NCBI GenBank assembly: GCA_022496185.1
Contig: WTXG01000041.1
Location: 62,001-126,000 of the forward strand
Source of the DNA: Multifurca ochricompacta
Taxonomy: Eukaryota > Basidiomycota > Agaricomycetes > Russulales > Russulaceae
Direction: 5' to 3'
DNA: 64,000 bases
Positions within the stretch are counted from its first letter, which is position 1, and the number at the start of each line of letters is the position of its first letter. A model generated the notes under the pieces. That model was not told the origin of the DNA. It searched no databases and worked only from the letters and a program-made list of their open reading frames with translations. This document shows positions 11,835 to 23,300 of the stretch, piece after piece. The translations under genes were made by a program, and so were the position numbers.

Positions 11835-14050
11835 TCAGGCCATTACGTACCTCCCGTTGACCCTCCACTTCTCGCCTCGCGCGTCAAGTGCTTCTGCTAC
11901 TGAGCGCGGGATCCCGACCGCAACGTCAGCTTTGTTCGTCCGCAGGCTCAAAAGTGGGAATGAACGAGCGAGTGGCCCTGTATAAAAGGCGGTAGAAATC
12001 GCTCCCCAGAAGGTTGGTACAGGGCTGGCGGCTTAAAAACTCACCTACAGCCGTCTCAAACGGCGTGTCAACGGGCCATCGGAGATCGCCAGTCAACCTG
12101 TACCGCGATGAGGGAAAGGGTTTGATAAGCTTCTAACATATCACGATGCGTACTTGCGATAACTGCGAAAGATGAAGAAGAAATGGGGCTGTCAGTGTCA
12201 AAGGCATCAAAGAATCTATTATCTTCTGTGCTCACTTCAAATCACCCTGAAATTGTAAAATAGGTTGTTTCCGTCAGAGTTGGGAACCTGTCATTTCTGC
12301 TCAAGCTATCACCTTGAAAATTACCAACCCACTCTCGCGCAGTGCATCCCAAACTTTCGGAGCGCGCAGGCGCATGTCCCAATAAGGCCATGGCGAAGTC
12401 CAAAAGTTGACACTCTCGTCCGGCGTTCCGATATCCGCATCGCGTGGGACTGACAAGGAGAACGTGCCATTAAAAAGGTATCCGTTCCAGCGCGCAATTG
12501 CCCGCTCCAAGTACTCTGGAGCAGGCCCGGGAGGGAGAGATGAAGCATCGAGAAGTGCGGAAAAATCTGGCGGTGTCACATCGGATACGAACCAAGGGAT
12601 AGACTTCGGACTTTGTATTGGTAATCAAAGATCAGCGGCGTCGCATCCGGGAGTTGAGAGAACTGACTGAAAGACGACTTTAGAGACATATGGAATATAG
12701 GAGACAAGAAAGTCGGCAAAGACGAGATCTGTAAAAAGCTGTGGAGTATAATGATATTGAGGTACCGGGCAGAAGACTAAGGCTGACCTCAAAGCCAGCT
12801 AGATGGATCATCAAACTGTGAGTACGGCGAAAAGACACGAGGAGCTCACCATTGTCTAGCACGAAGTCGATACGGGCATCTTTCAAAGTCATTATATGCT
12901 CCCATGCGCGTCTTGATCGTCTTTGAGGATATGATCCTTATGCGCATTTTGAGCATCCCAGCCAATCATCTGGAGGTGCTTAATATCCTCCGGTGTCATA
13001 TTGGTCAAGAGACTAAGGTCCTAGTAACAGATTTGTCAGACTGATGAGCCCTTGGAGAGTAGAGTAACCGACAGTGGCATTCCCCCTAGACAAGCTAACT
13101 CAAAATCTCCATCAGAAAATTTGGCCGTGAACGTACCATAGGCACATCTGCGTCATTTTAAAAAATAGGACTTTGAGCTTCTCCGGATGTTGACAAGGAT
13201 ATCCTTCTCCGACTCAAGCTCTGCCAGCGTGGCAGCGAGATCTGCAGAGAGGTTGCGATCAGCTTCTCGCTAGGGACATAAAATGCTCAATACGGTGCAC
13301 AGCGGTACCACTAGCCTGGTATGTGTTCAACTTTTGGGCGAAGAATGGGTCATAAGATTTCCAGTGCTGTGTGCTGCGAAGAGGGAACGAAGTAGTCGGT
13401 ATCTGAACGCCCTTAATATATCTCGTTCTCATTTATGGAGTATGGAGGGGGGCTCACAGGTAGCACCTATAATTGTAAAGTTGTGCGCGTGTGAAGACCA
13501 TGCAACAGGGGTGGAGGACGGAAGCACATACTCTGCATAAAGCCATGGCGCTGTAAACCATGTATTCTGGCCGCGTTCTTCGAGACAGCGAGCTCAGCGT
13601 TGTACTCGTCTATGAGGGCTTCACCATCAGCTGGGATAGGCCTACGGAGCGCGATTGAGAAGTTTCCCTTCAGGAGGCGTCGTATAATCGACTGTGATGG
13701 CGACAGAACGTACTCGAGAGCTCGATCGCGCGCCATGTCATATTTGAGGCGGCTTATCGCCGCAATGAGTGCTTTTCCCTCGTCTAGCTTCGCAGCCTTG
13801 TTAGGGAGGGTTGTAAGCTCGTGGTTCACGGAATACACGGCATCTATGATGCTAGTCAAAATCACAGGCCATCGTTTGAGGACGGTCTCGTAGCTGCGAT
13901 TTGGTAAATGGCCAGACAGTATGCACGAGGGTACAGGCAACTGACGAGAACCTGCTTGCGAAGATGGTTAATTAGACAATAATAATTGGGCGACTATGAT
14001 CACCCTGTTTTGTCCGTGGGGTCGAAGGGCGCGTAAGACGGCGAGAACAT
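11835..14050 (-). CDS. ARMT1-like damage-control phosphatase (DUF89), frame interrupted
   Basis: DUF89/ARMT1 proteins are metal-dependent phosphatases acting on damaged or over-reactive phosphometabolites. The ATG at 14050 gives MFSPSYAPFDPTDKTG. After an intron come YETVLKRWPVILT, KLKYDMARDR, TWFTAPWLYAECYLYRLLRS, HWKSYDPFFAQKLNT, MCLWGNATDLSLLTN and the family signature DFVLDNAGFELFTDLVFADFLV. A C-terminal LTGDLRWPVDTPFETAVG ends near 11835. All introns needed have proper GT-AG ends. Four single-base slips (near 13563, 13375, 13190 and 12903) break the frame, and each is explained by one base lost from a run (AAA to AA, GG to G). I therefore list it as a gene with probable sequence errors; true decay is the alternative. 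Confidence 0.75.
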
Positions 14051-14689
14051 AGTAATAATCAATCGGTGTTTTGCGCATTCATGAACGTTGCGGCATGACT
14101 TTATGCAGCGTGACTACGTCCGTGTCCGTGACATTCACTTTTACTTTTGCCCCTGCCGCCCTGCCCAGAGCCAAGAGCAAAGGCCGTTCTTCTGCTCACC
14201 ACACTCGCCGCCGCCGTGAGTATCCTGGTGATATCAGTTCTGAGCTACACACGGCCCCTGGGTGCTCAAACACGATTTGTCAACGCATTCATACGTTTGC
14301 GGCTGCCTTAGTTTCATTAAAAGAAAAGAAAATGGTGCCATCTTTGAATTGGTCACAACTCCTGTGCTGCGCTCTGATATGTGTGAGAGTGGCCCAGTGG
14401 GAATTGCCCCTGTGACTGGTCACCGTGGTACCACTTGACGTACTCCCCTGGTCAGGGCAAACGGGGTGAATAAATTGTATATGAATTGAATAGCATTTGC
14501 CATCAATATTTCTGGCTAGCTCCTATGTCCGACGGTGCACAATTCCCGGGTCGAGGTGTGAGCGAAAATGGACACGCCCTTACATCTTCCGCTGTAATGC
14601 GTGGGCCCAGGCCGTCGACCGGAATCCTTAGGGAGCAAACCGCAATCCTCCGACATAATTGTGACGTGCAGACAAGCATATACAACTAA
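14051..14689. other. Intergenic, no gene seen
   Basis: Upstream of the ARMT1-like gene and downstream of the first DUF6534-like gene. No conserved frame or repeat was recognised. Confidence 0.35.
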
Positions 14690-16332
14690 TTTACAATCTT
14701 ATACTGAAGTCTCATCGTTACTAAGATGAACGTGGTGCGTGTGTGAGTGCACTTCATTGAGCGCAGTAAATGTTGTCCCATCGAGTACAGGAACCGTGAG
14801 CGAGGAAAGGCACGTCGTTGGTCGTTCCTCTTGCTCGCTGACAAACAATGTACGAGTGTTTCTGCAACCGGCATCGAGACGGTGAATATCAGTGCACGCA
14901 ACAGAAAGGCAAAAATCGGGTGAGGCGCACAGGTTGTAGAAAAGTGACAGAACATAGAGCTTCCCAATCATCCCTTGGAGCACAGAATACCACATCTGCC
15001 TCTCATGCTATATGTGAGAAATGTTTAGTCAGAGTTGGTCCAGCAAGGCGCTGCGATAGCAAAAACATGGAGCAAGACCATGACGAGGGGAAGGGACATA
15101 CCGGGTATAATTGATGTGATATGAGATATGTTATGAACAGAACAACGTGACAGACAGTTGGCGGGACAGCGGATTGCCACACAACAGTTATAAGACGCGC
15201 GATGGACTTGAAAGAGGGAGTTGAGCAACACGAGGAATACCGCTTATGTGGGGCACGGCATACCTGGCGCGTTTGTTCTGTATATACCCGCCTTTTAGAC
15301 CGAGTGAGAAAATGGAGCACTGATTGTTCACCCGGTAAGTTGAGATGGGGAGAGAGATTCTGAGAAACAAAAGGTGTATGGCTTACGAATACTGCTGAGA
15401 ATGATGTTCAAAACTGCACAGGATATTTAGATTCATAAAAGTACATTATAGACGGTGCTTATCTCACCCGTGGGGAAAATGTTGCACAAGAGAACTGCGT
15501 GGGAGCATATCAGTAAATGAATGCCTGAAGCCAGCAAAAGGAATCCCTCACAAGGGGCCACAAAGCGAGACTCGGTGATGCACAGCAGGTAAGCAGCAAC
15601 AATCTCACAGTGACCCAAACGGATATCATGACCTCGCCGATCAAAAGAAAGACGAGTGGGATCTAAGTTGGAGAAGTAAGCACGCCTTTTCATTACAACT
15701 GGTATATAACTTACAATGATGTACAAATTTTTCTTGAGAATCTGTTTGGTGTGTGAGTCATGAGAAGAGATTATCACGAGTGAGAGAGGCGAAGGCCGAC
15801 ATAGTAACATCGCCAAATCAAGAACAACTGGACGGGAGCCGCCGCAGTCACGGTCTGAAGTCACAAGAGAACCGCATAAGGTCGGGATAACTGAGGTACT
15901 TCAGGTGGATGACCTACGAGGATTATATGGACTCTATCATTCCAAGCCGGGGTCACCTAAGGTATCAAAATCAGCAGCAACACGCTATGTGAGGACTGAC
16001 AATGTGTGATGATGAGCGGTACCCACATGTTGACCGAACTCCTCCACGTAAATTCGCCAAGCAGAGGAAATACAGATGCCTGTTTGTACGCTTTAACGGA
16101 GATCAGGAGAACAGAAAGCACAGTAAATGTGCAATGCCTACAAGCCAATCGTTGTTGCAAAAATAGTCAGGATGATGGTGTAGACACACTCTTTACTCTC
16201 CGGCAAAGAGAGCCAAATCGAGAGCTGAGCCAAGACCAGACCAGTTTCGACGCCCTGCATGAAAAGACCGACAATGCCAGGGGTAAGCATGTTGAAACGG
16301 GTTTGTTGGGCACTCCATAATGCAGTAGACAT
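14690..16332 (-). CDS. DUF6534-like multi-pass membrane protein, copy A
   Basis: The start is the ATG at 16332 (MSTALWSAQQTRF), followed by a first TM helix region with TPGIVGLFMQGVETGLVLAQ. The next exon gives VQTGICISSAWRIYVEEFGQ (about 16100-16040). Later exons give TAAAPVQLFLIWRCYY (near 15835), QILKKNLYIIV (15740), ARLITVVWQSAVPPTVCHVV (near 15190) and GKLYVLSLFYNL (near 14950). This order, with a late 'KLY..SL...L' segment, resembles the basidiomycete DUF6534 family of seven-TM proteins of unknown role. Introns and the exact 3' end are unresolved, and some exons may contain slips. It is paralogous to the gene at 19530-21182, with the same intron position after the first exon. Confidence 0.55.
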
Positions 16333-17201
16333 GATTTGCACGCGACGTCCCAGGGGACGCCAGGTCGGGCGTCAATACACAAGGACAAGGGTAAGTGAGG
16401 AGTGAGAGAAACGTATAAAGACTGACGACGAAGTATTTGAAGAGGCTAAGTTGGTATTTAGTAACCGTTTCTATTCTGTTTCTGATTCAGGCGGTTAACG
16501 AAATCGCCAGTGTCACGCAACATGGAAGCAAGTGCCAGGTTAGCGACAAAATAGGATGAATCCGAGGGTAGCCTAAGAAATCAGGAACCCTGAACTAGCC
16601 GCGTCCTTGGCTGATAGGTGATAGATGATATAATTCAAAAAGCAGGCCTGCCACCGCAGTCTTTATGATATCGGGGATCCGAACGCTTGGCTCTTTGATG
16701 TTTGGCAAAACTGTGGATTTCACGGTGAGAGTGGCCACCCGTTGGTCACTGACTATTTCTTGTAGGAACTGTCGTTAACGTCACTCCGGGTGGGTAATGT
16801 GGGAAACATCTAAAATTATTATTGGTCGGAATCGGTGTAGCATTGTATTGTGCATTGATTGTTAATTGAGGGACTTATGTTGGGTCTTGAACAGGCCTGG
16901 GAAGAATCAAGGGTGAATAATATAAGGTTGGGGGGTGCATCGTCTGTGCGATATCCTTAGTGGGGGGTTTGATTTCTCAGTTGCCAAACTCCAAGACTGT
17001 CGAGAAGATGTACATACAATATTATGTATGAATTTGGGTCTTAGGGATGTCCAGTCCCCAAACGATTTTTGATGTTGCAATGACGTGAGGACGAGCAAAT
17101 ACTAGGGCCAAATCACGTTACATAATGCTGACTAATAATTTTGACTAGCTCCCCCCCATCCCCCCCCCTCGCTCAGCTCACTGCGATACGCGATACTTGT
17201 G
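16333..17201. promoter_or_regulatory. Divergent intergenic region between DUF6534-like gene A and SOF1
   Basis: About 870 bases between divergently transcribed genes, so both promoters should lie here. A C-rich tract (17150-17170) lies just before the SOF1 start. No other gene is seen. Confidence 0.4.
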
Positions 17202-18941
17202 ATGGTGGTAAGTCTGTTATCCTCAATTACCTTGTTAGTTCATCTAATTATTCTTCCAGAAAATCTCAGTTCTTCAACATCCATCCTCTTCTTATCTTCC
17301 GGAGAGACCAGGGGATCCAACACCGACGCATAGAAATTTGGATCCTTTACAACATCCATTTGCCCGGGCCCGCGAGCGCATTCGCGCGTTGAACGCGGCC
17401 AAGATGGAACGTATGTTCTCCAAGCCATTCATCACGGCACTAGAAGGACATTCCGACGCCGTAGAAGTCCTCTCACGTCGACCCAATTCTATCACGGATA
17501 TCGCTAGTGCAAGTTGGGATGGTGGTACGTCCGTTTTGGTGTGCGCACACTTCTTAACAAATTTTCCGAAACGTGGGTGTCAGAGGTCACCCTTCACAAT
17601 GCCGGGAGGAGGAAACATCTCGCAAAGATTACTGGAGCGCACCAAGGGAAAGTGTCGGGCCTTTGCTGGGCAGATGAGAACAGGATACTGAGCTGTGGTG
17701 TGGACCGGAACATCAAGATGTGGAATGTGAGCCAAGAGGCGCCATTAGATTCGTCAGAGCCCGGTCCTTCGCAGGTGCGTTTTCTTGACCCATTTACCTT
17801 GTGCGTCTCCTGACGCTTTTACAGCCAAAACCACTTGTCGTCTTTCCTGGGAAAGGAACGCTACAGTCAGTCCCCGGACATCGATCGTATCACCGTCGCT
17901 AATACAGTATCTCCCATAGCTCCATAGACCATCATAGCATGGATCCAATATTCGCGACATCTTCAACCCTAGTCCAAATATGGGATGAGACAAAGTGCGC
18001 ATGCTGCCTTGACATTTTTCCCCTTTTTCTAACAGTACTTAGGAGCGCTCCCGTGATGGATATCACGTTTTCAACCTCTGCTGAGTCTGTAACACGGGTC
18101 CGCTTTAACCCTTCCGAACCTTCTGTGCTCGCTAGTATAGGCTCCGATCGTACCTTTATCCTTTATGACATTCGAACTGGTAAGGCCGAGCGGCGAATCG
18201 TCATGCAGGTATTTATATATCCTTTTGCGTGTGTTGCTGCTTCGCTTAGCCGAGGCTCACAGATGAAAAATAACGACCTCTCCTGGTCCCCTACTTTTCC
18301 AACCAATATACTCCTTGCATCTGAAGATCATAATTTATATACCTTTGACATTCGGCGTCTCAATACCCCTACTCAAATATACAAAGCACACGTTTCTGCT
18401 GTAACGTCTTGCGATTGGTCCCCCACCGGCACTGAGTTCGTCTCTGGTGGCTGGGACCGCACCTTACGCATTTGGCAGGAGGGTCGCGGTACGCACCCAG
18501 AGGTGTACCACACAAAGCGCATGCAACGCGTGCTCGCAACCGCTTTCACCGCTGATGCTCGTTTCGTGCTTTCTGGCTCGGATGACGGCAACGTGCGCGT
18601 GTGGAAAGCGGACGCCTCCGAGAAACTCGGCGTTATCACGGCGCGTGAGCGCTCCGCGATTGAGTATCGCAACGCTCTAAAAGAGCGGTGGAAAATGGAC
18701 TTCGAGATTGGAAAAGTGCAGCGGTGCGTGGCAATATCGATCGAACACAGGCACTCTTCTTACTAACGCGATCGGTAGGAGTCGGCACATACCGAAGCCT
18801 GTTTACAAAGCCGCGCAGCTCAAGAGAACAATAGAGGAGGCTCAGCGCGTCAAGGAGGAGCGGCGGCGGCGGCACACGCGCGCGGGTGAGAGTAAGCCCA
18901 AGGCGGAGCGCAAGAAAGCGGTCATTGCGGAACAAAGCTAA
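17202..18941 (+). CDS. SOF1: SOF1/DCAF13-type WD40 protein, U3 snoRNP ribosome biogenesis factor
   Basis: SOF1 is an essential component of the small-subunit processome required for 18S rRNA maturation in the nucleolus. Exon 1 is just ATG GTG (17202-17207), then GTAAGT. Exon 2 gives KISVLQHP, then HRNLDPLQHPFARARERIR and LNAAKMERMFSKPF. Seven WD40 blades follow, including HQGKVSGLCW, DRNIKMWNV, IFATSSTLVQIWDETK, DRTFILYDIRTG, SWSPTFPTNILLASEDHNLY, GGWDRTLRIW and GSDDGNVRVW. The C-terminal signature (ALKERWKMDFEIGKVQR, RHIPKPVYKA, RRRHTRAGESKPKAERKK) is diagnostic of the SOF1 C-terminal domain. All introns fit without frameshifts. It sits between the two DUF6534-like paralogues on the opposite strand. 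Confidence 0.95.
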
Positions 18942-19529
18942 CGCTGATATGCTTCTATTACTTACTACCCTTTGATCGCAGGCGGCCTGCTATTTGCTGT
19001 TGTTTTTTTAACCCATCCGCTTAGCAAAGAACCTGGTGTGTTCTCAGCTTGTGAGTTGAGATATTCGCATGGCCCCAAATTGAGAAAGATAGCCGCACGT
19101 GCGTTTCTCATTTCATTCACCTCACCAGACTTGTCAGGTGTAGAAGCGTCGTCCTCCGTCGTCCTGTTTGAGGCCTGAATCCGAATTCCACTTGTAATCA
19201 CACGTTCGCGACCCGCGCACATAAATGACACTTGAGACTGTGGCCATTGGCCTTTAGCTAGGCATTCTAGTCTGGTACACCACCCCTGTGAGGTAGAGGG
19301 GAATCGACGTAAGTCCTAGGCGTCAATCGTCAGGCAGCGTGTGGGTGGGAACACCATTGCCCTCCACCAAGGCACGGCCTGTTACTCCGACGATGATTTA
19401 TCTCGTTTTCATGAGAAATTTCTACACGGCACCGGGGTGGGGGGGGGGTGCAAGGAAGGTCTGAGCGGCAGTTCAATCTCCGCGTCGCCAGGCACATGGT
19501 GAGGATGAAACTTTGTGGCACAAAGTATT
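18942..19529. other. Intergenic, no gene seen
   Basis: Between the 3' ends of SOF1 and DUF6534-like gene B. A G-run near 19436-19449 is the only notable feature. Confidence 0.35.
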
Positions 19530-21182
19530 AACACGGTAGTTGTTCTCTGTCGCGAAAGTGCACTGAGAATACGCGTTGCTGCGCTGACGGGCTCATGGCT
19601 TCGAGCGACACGCTGAACGTAGTGACATACGTCCCTGGTGGCTCACGAGTGAGATCCATGCGGTTATTCCTGGCCCCACAGAAAGGGTCAGAAAAGAACG
19701 TGCAAGCCATGCAAGAAAAGTAATTAAAAAAAAAGACACACAAGGTGTAAAATAAAGACAAAACATAAAACTTGGCAGCATTGCTTGTATTGTAGGATAC
19801 CACATCTGTTGCTTTCCCTTGCGTGCAAGAGTTTCAGTAAACGAGAAACAAGTTCGGCTGATACAAGTGAACGTAAAGAGGCCACGTACGGGGTGCATTT
19901 CAGTAAAGACGGCATACTTGATCACAAGAGCGATGGCACAGAGACAGGGAGGAATGGCAGCTTGCCATAAAACAAGGATGAAGCGCGAGATACGCTGTCA
20001 ACCATTTCAGCCTAAGCAGAACGGCAAATAGTGACAGGAATGTTTGGGAGACGCACACGACGAAGGTGTTCTGCATGAATGCGCTTCAGAAAAGTGGACA
20101 AGGAATATAGCACTAAAACGAGTTGCGGGAGACCCAGTTGAGACGCAGCGGAAAACGGGTCATCAAGCTAACGCACGGATGCCAGTGACGACAATGTCCA
20201 GTACTACCCCGATGATTAATGGCGTAACGTGAGAAAAGAGGCTGCGCGCCATACCTGCTGGAATGGTGACACACGCAACAACTAGGCATGCGATAATCCG
20301 TCAGCAACGACTAGAACAGTCATAATATATCGTCAAACTCTCACAAGGGTACCATATTTCGGCAAGCGACGAATGGTAGTCCTCGTGGTTGTTCCGCCTG
20401 GTAGCAGATCGGTGAAAAAGCCATGTTGTGACCCAGGCGGTCATGACCATGGAGCTTATCAAACCCAAGATAAGGGGCGCCTTGAAAGGTGAAACCCAGG
20501 TTAAGCATTAAATTCAAGACGGAAGGACCTACTATCAAATATATGTTCTTCTTCAATACCTGCTGGGAATCAGAATGGCGAAGTGGGGGACATTGATCAA
20601 GCAAGACAGACATAGTAGCAGCGCCATATGAAGAATGCCTGAATGGGCGCTGCCACGAGAGTGGACTGTTGATAGAGTGGGGAAGCGCCGTTTAAGAACA
20701 AGGGGACCATGCTGTGCGATAGAGGTTACATACAAGCAGAAGTTGGACGGACTCGGTCCATTTGGAAGAAACCTCAAACGCAAGAAGGACGATAATTGAG
20801 CGTCAAGACGTCTCATGCGCAGCAGTGAAGAAGAAAGGTGTTTGCTTACAACCTGTCCGAAATCACGAACATATATTCTCCACACGGACGCAAAACATAT
20901 GCCTGTTTGCAAGCTATTACATCCGACATCGTGAGATCCGTCAGCAGGTAACTCAGTCTAGGATGGATATGTAAAGGCTGACAATCCGATGGCGCAAACG
21001 AACGTAACGAGCGCGTTGATTACGAAACGTTCCGTTTGTTCAAGGCAGAGCCATTGAGACAACTGGGTGATGACGAGACCAGTTTGCACGCCCTGGACAA
21101 AAAGACCGACGATACCGGGACTCAGAACGTTGGATATGCTCAAGGATGTATCTTGACCCGATAGTTGGACAAACTCAGACAT
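19530..21182 (-). CDS. DUF6534-like multi-pass membrane protein, copy B
   Basis: The ATG at 21182 gives MSEFVQLSGQDTSLS and then SPGIVGLFVQGVQTGLVITQ, the same opening as copy A. An intron with GTCAGC donor leads to LQTGICFASVWRIYVRDFGQ (near 20900-20840). Further blocks are STLVAAPIQAFFIWRCYY (near 20640), QVLKKNIYLIV (near 20550) and KFYVLSLFYTLC (near 19770). The parallel exon order with the 14690-16332 gene shows a gene duplication around SOF1. Probably seven TM helices; no function is known to me for the family. Some exon junctions and the stop are uncertain. Confidence 0.55.
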
Positions 21183-22822
21183 AGATCAAAATGAGATACA
21201 GGATGGGGGATACGAGCATCCAAATCGAAGGGAAAAATGCAAGAAAGAGAGTGAGTGTCAGGGGGGAGGGGGAAAGATGACAAGCGAAGAAAAGCAGCAT
21301 CGAGGGACATTTCGTTTATATCCTTTAAGGATTAAGACGGCGTGTGACTCGAGGCATCAAAATATGGGACGGTGAGCAGCACAGAACGGGGCAAGCGTAG
21401 CGCGCCTAGTTCATGACTGTTAGGTTCAGGGAGCCAACAGAAAATTGGTGTGGCCTGAGATGATTGAATACGCCACTGCCGCTCAGAGACCAAGTTGCCT
21501 CGACAAGATTGGATAATGGATAACAACAATAACATAAACCTGGTGGTAGTTAGTGGTTAGTGTTGGTCATTGCCAGGATATAGAAAAGGTCTACTGCTTG
21601 TATCACCGCCGCAGCAGCTAACGTAACGACTATGGCGTGCTACATATCCAATCTTCCGTTCCCCCCCTCCCCTTTTCTGTTTCGTGATCGTATAAACACC
21701 ACCCCTCACTACCCAACTTCTTCTCGCCACCCAAAAACAAGGAAGTGCATGGGGAAAGCGGGTGGCGTATGTCCAGAGCTCGGGAGATGGGCGTCTTCCA
21801 AACAGATCACGTTCGTCGGGAAATAACAAGAAAAGAAAGAAAAACGATTTGGAGAGCGCGGCTATGAATATGAAAGATGTTCTCCATGCTGTGCGCTCCG
21901 ACAAAACAAACTACGGCCCGATACTACGCCGCCTTAAAACCCATTTGCAATTCGCAAGTCTGACGCACATAAATGATCTTTGACTGTTCCTGTTCGAGTA
22001 TGAGACTGAAAGAGGGGGACGACCTGATTTGACACATCCTCGCCCCCCTTCTTGTACTGGTCGGTTTGCCCATCATTCTTCACTTTCGACCAACACGCAT
22101 CGTGAACTCAACAGAAAGACCTTGGAGTTATAGTTATTTCCTTTCTGCAGGTTCCGTAATTATCCAACCTCAATGAAGCGTAGTCTCTACCCAGCGGTCT
22201 CGGTTTTACTATTTTTATTATTATTTCAACTCCTTTAATAACAGTCTCCGTTCCTCGAAGCGCCGATGATCCGCGTGGTATACTTAGTGTAGTAGGTTGA
22301 AAGAGGTGGAGGCGCTGATGATTTCTGGTCGAGGTCGGGGTACAACAACCGCCCCAGCAACTGGTCGACTGGTCGACTCCAGACCTATGAGTCTTCATCA
22401 TCCGTTGAATCACGCAACCTTTGTTGTTTCCCTTCGCCTGTTGGCCCGTGGCCTCCCCGCGAAGCGAAATATCAAATTTGACACTGTGTGTTACCAACTG
22501 AGTATTTAGTTTTAGTTATACCTCCTTGCTCGGACCTCCGCTTTAGTCTATATAAGTTTATTCCTCGCCAGCCGTCTTCCGAAAGTCGCACACACTACAC
22601 ACAGACACGATCCGACCCGACGGAACGGACTTGATCGACTTGACACTGCCACCCTGCACGGATCGCCCAAGATCACGACCCTCGCACACCCACATATATC
22701 ATTATCACACACAGTAAGGCATGTCGGATGGAAGACTAAGCACTCGCACTCGAGCGAGCGAACAGAGAACAGATGTCTACCTTTTTTCATTTCATTGGTG
22801 TTGATTTTAAGCCACGTTCAGA
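21183..22822. other. Long intergenic region, no recognised gene
   Basis: About 1.6 kb upstream of DUF6534-like gene B (minus) and of the small gene at 22823 (plus). Open frames up to 129 codons exist here on the minus strand, but they lack recognisable motifs, are low in hydrophobic or domain structure, and are not flanked by plausible splice patterns. Confidence 0.35.
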
Positions 22823-23050
22823 ATGCCAGAGAGAAAATCAACACTTCCACCCCAATCTGTTGGATCGCGGAGGTCTAAGACGGATTACCAGTATACCGAG
22901 CCTTACGGTGGAATGAAGGGATTCATGGAGAGTTACGGTCTAAAGCTGGGAAACAGCGATGACGTCCGGATATGCTACTTAACGAACAGATTTAGAAAGG
23001 CTGCGCTGCGTGAACCAGAGCAAGTGAGGGAGAGGAGAGGGTTAGATGGC
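22823..23050 (+). CDS. Small hypothetical protein (partial model)
   Basis: An ATG at 22823 opens MPERKSTLPPQ and continues to YTEPYGGMKGFMESYGLKLGN (about 22895-22955). This Gly-Gly..Phe-Met..Ser-Tyr-Gly-Leu pattern looks like a short conserved fungal protein rather than chance sequence, but I cannot name a family. The frame after NSDD probably runs into an intron, and the 3' exon is not resolved. It lies about 250 bases upstream of the NCS1 permease on the same strand. Confidence 0.35.
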
Positions 23051-23300
23051 TCGATACCCCACACGCCCCGATGCCAGTGGTATCTTAAGAGCTTGAGCAG
23101 AGTGTGTACATTCCCGATTGTCTATCCCCGAGCCTTCGAGGCCAGGGCAGCGCTGACTCCTCATTCTTATCTTCTTATCTTTTTTTCTTCGCGTGTGATC
23201 TCTGAGTGCTTTGATTAGTCTTTTTATTCTCTATACAACCACCGCCGCATATAAGGATTAGCCTGAATTGTCCTCATGGCATCTCTTCCACTCCCACCAC

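Noticed and set aside
14690..21182. Possible STE3-type pheromone receptors among the seven-TM-like genes, given the pheromone ORFs
   Set aside because: No STE3 landmarks could be found. The exon order and late KLY..SL segment fit DUF6534-like proteins, and they lie over 30 kb from the pheromone ORFs.
21557..21904. 115-codon minus-strand frame
   Set aside because: Looks hydrophobic only because of a T/C-rich stretch; no homology pattern or introns recognised.
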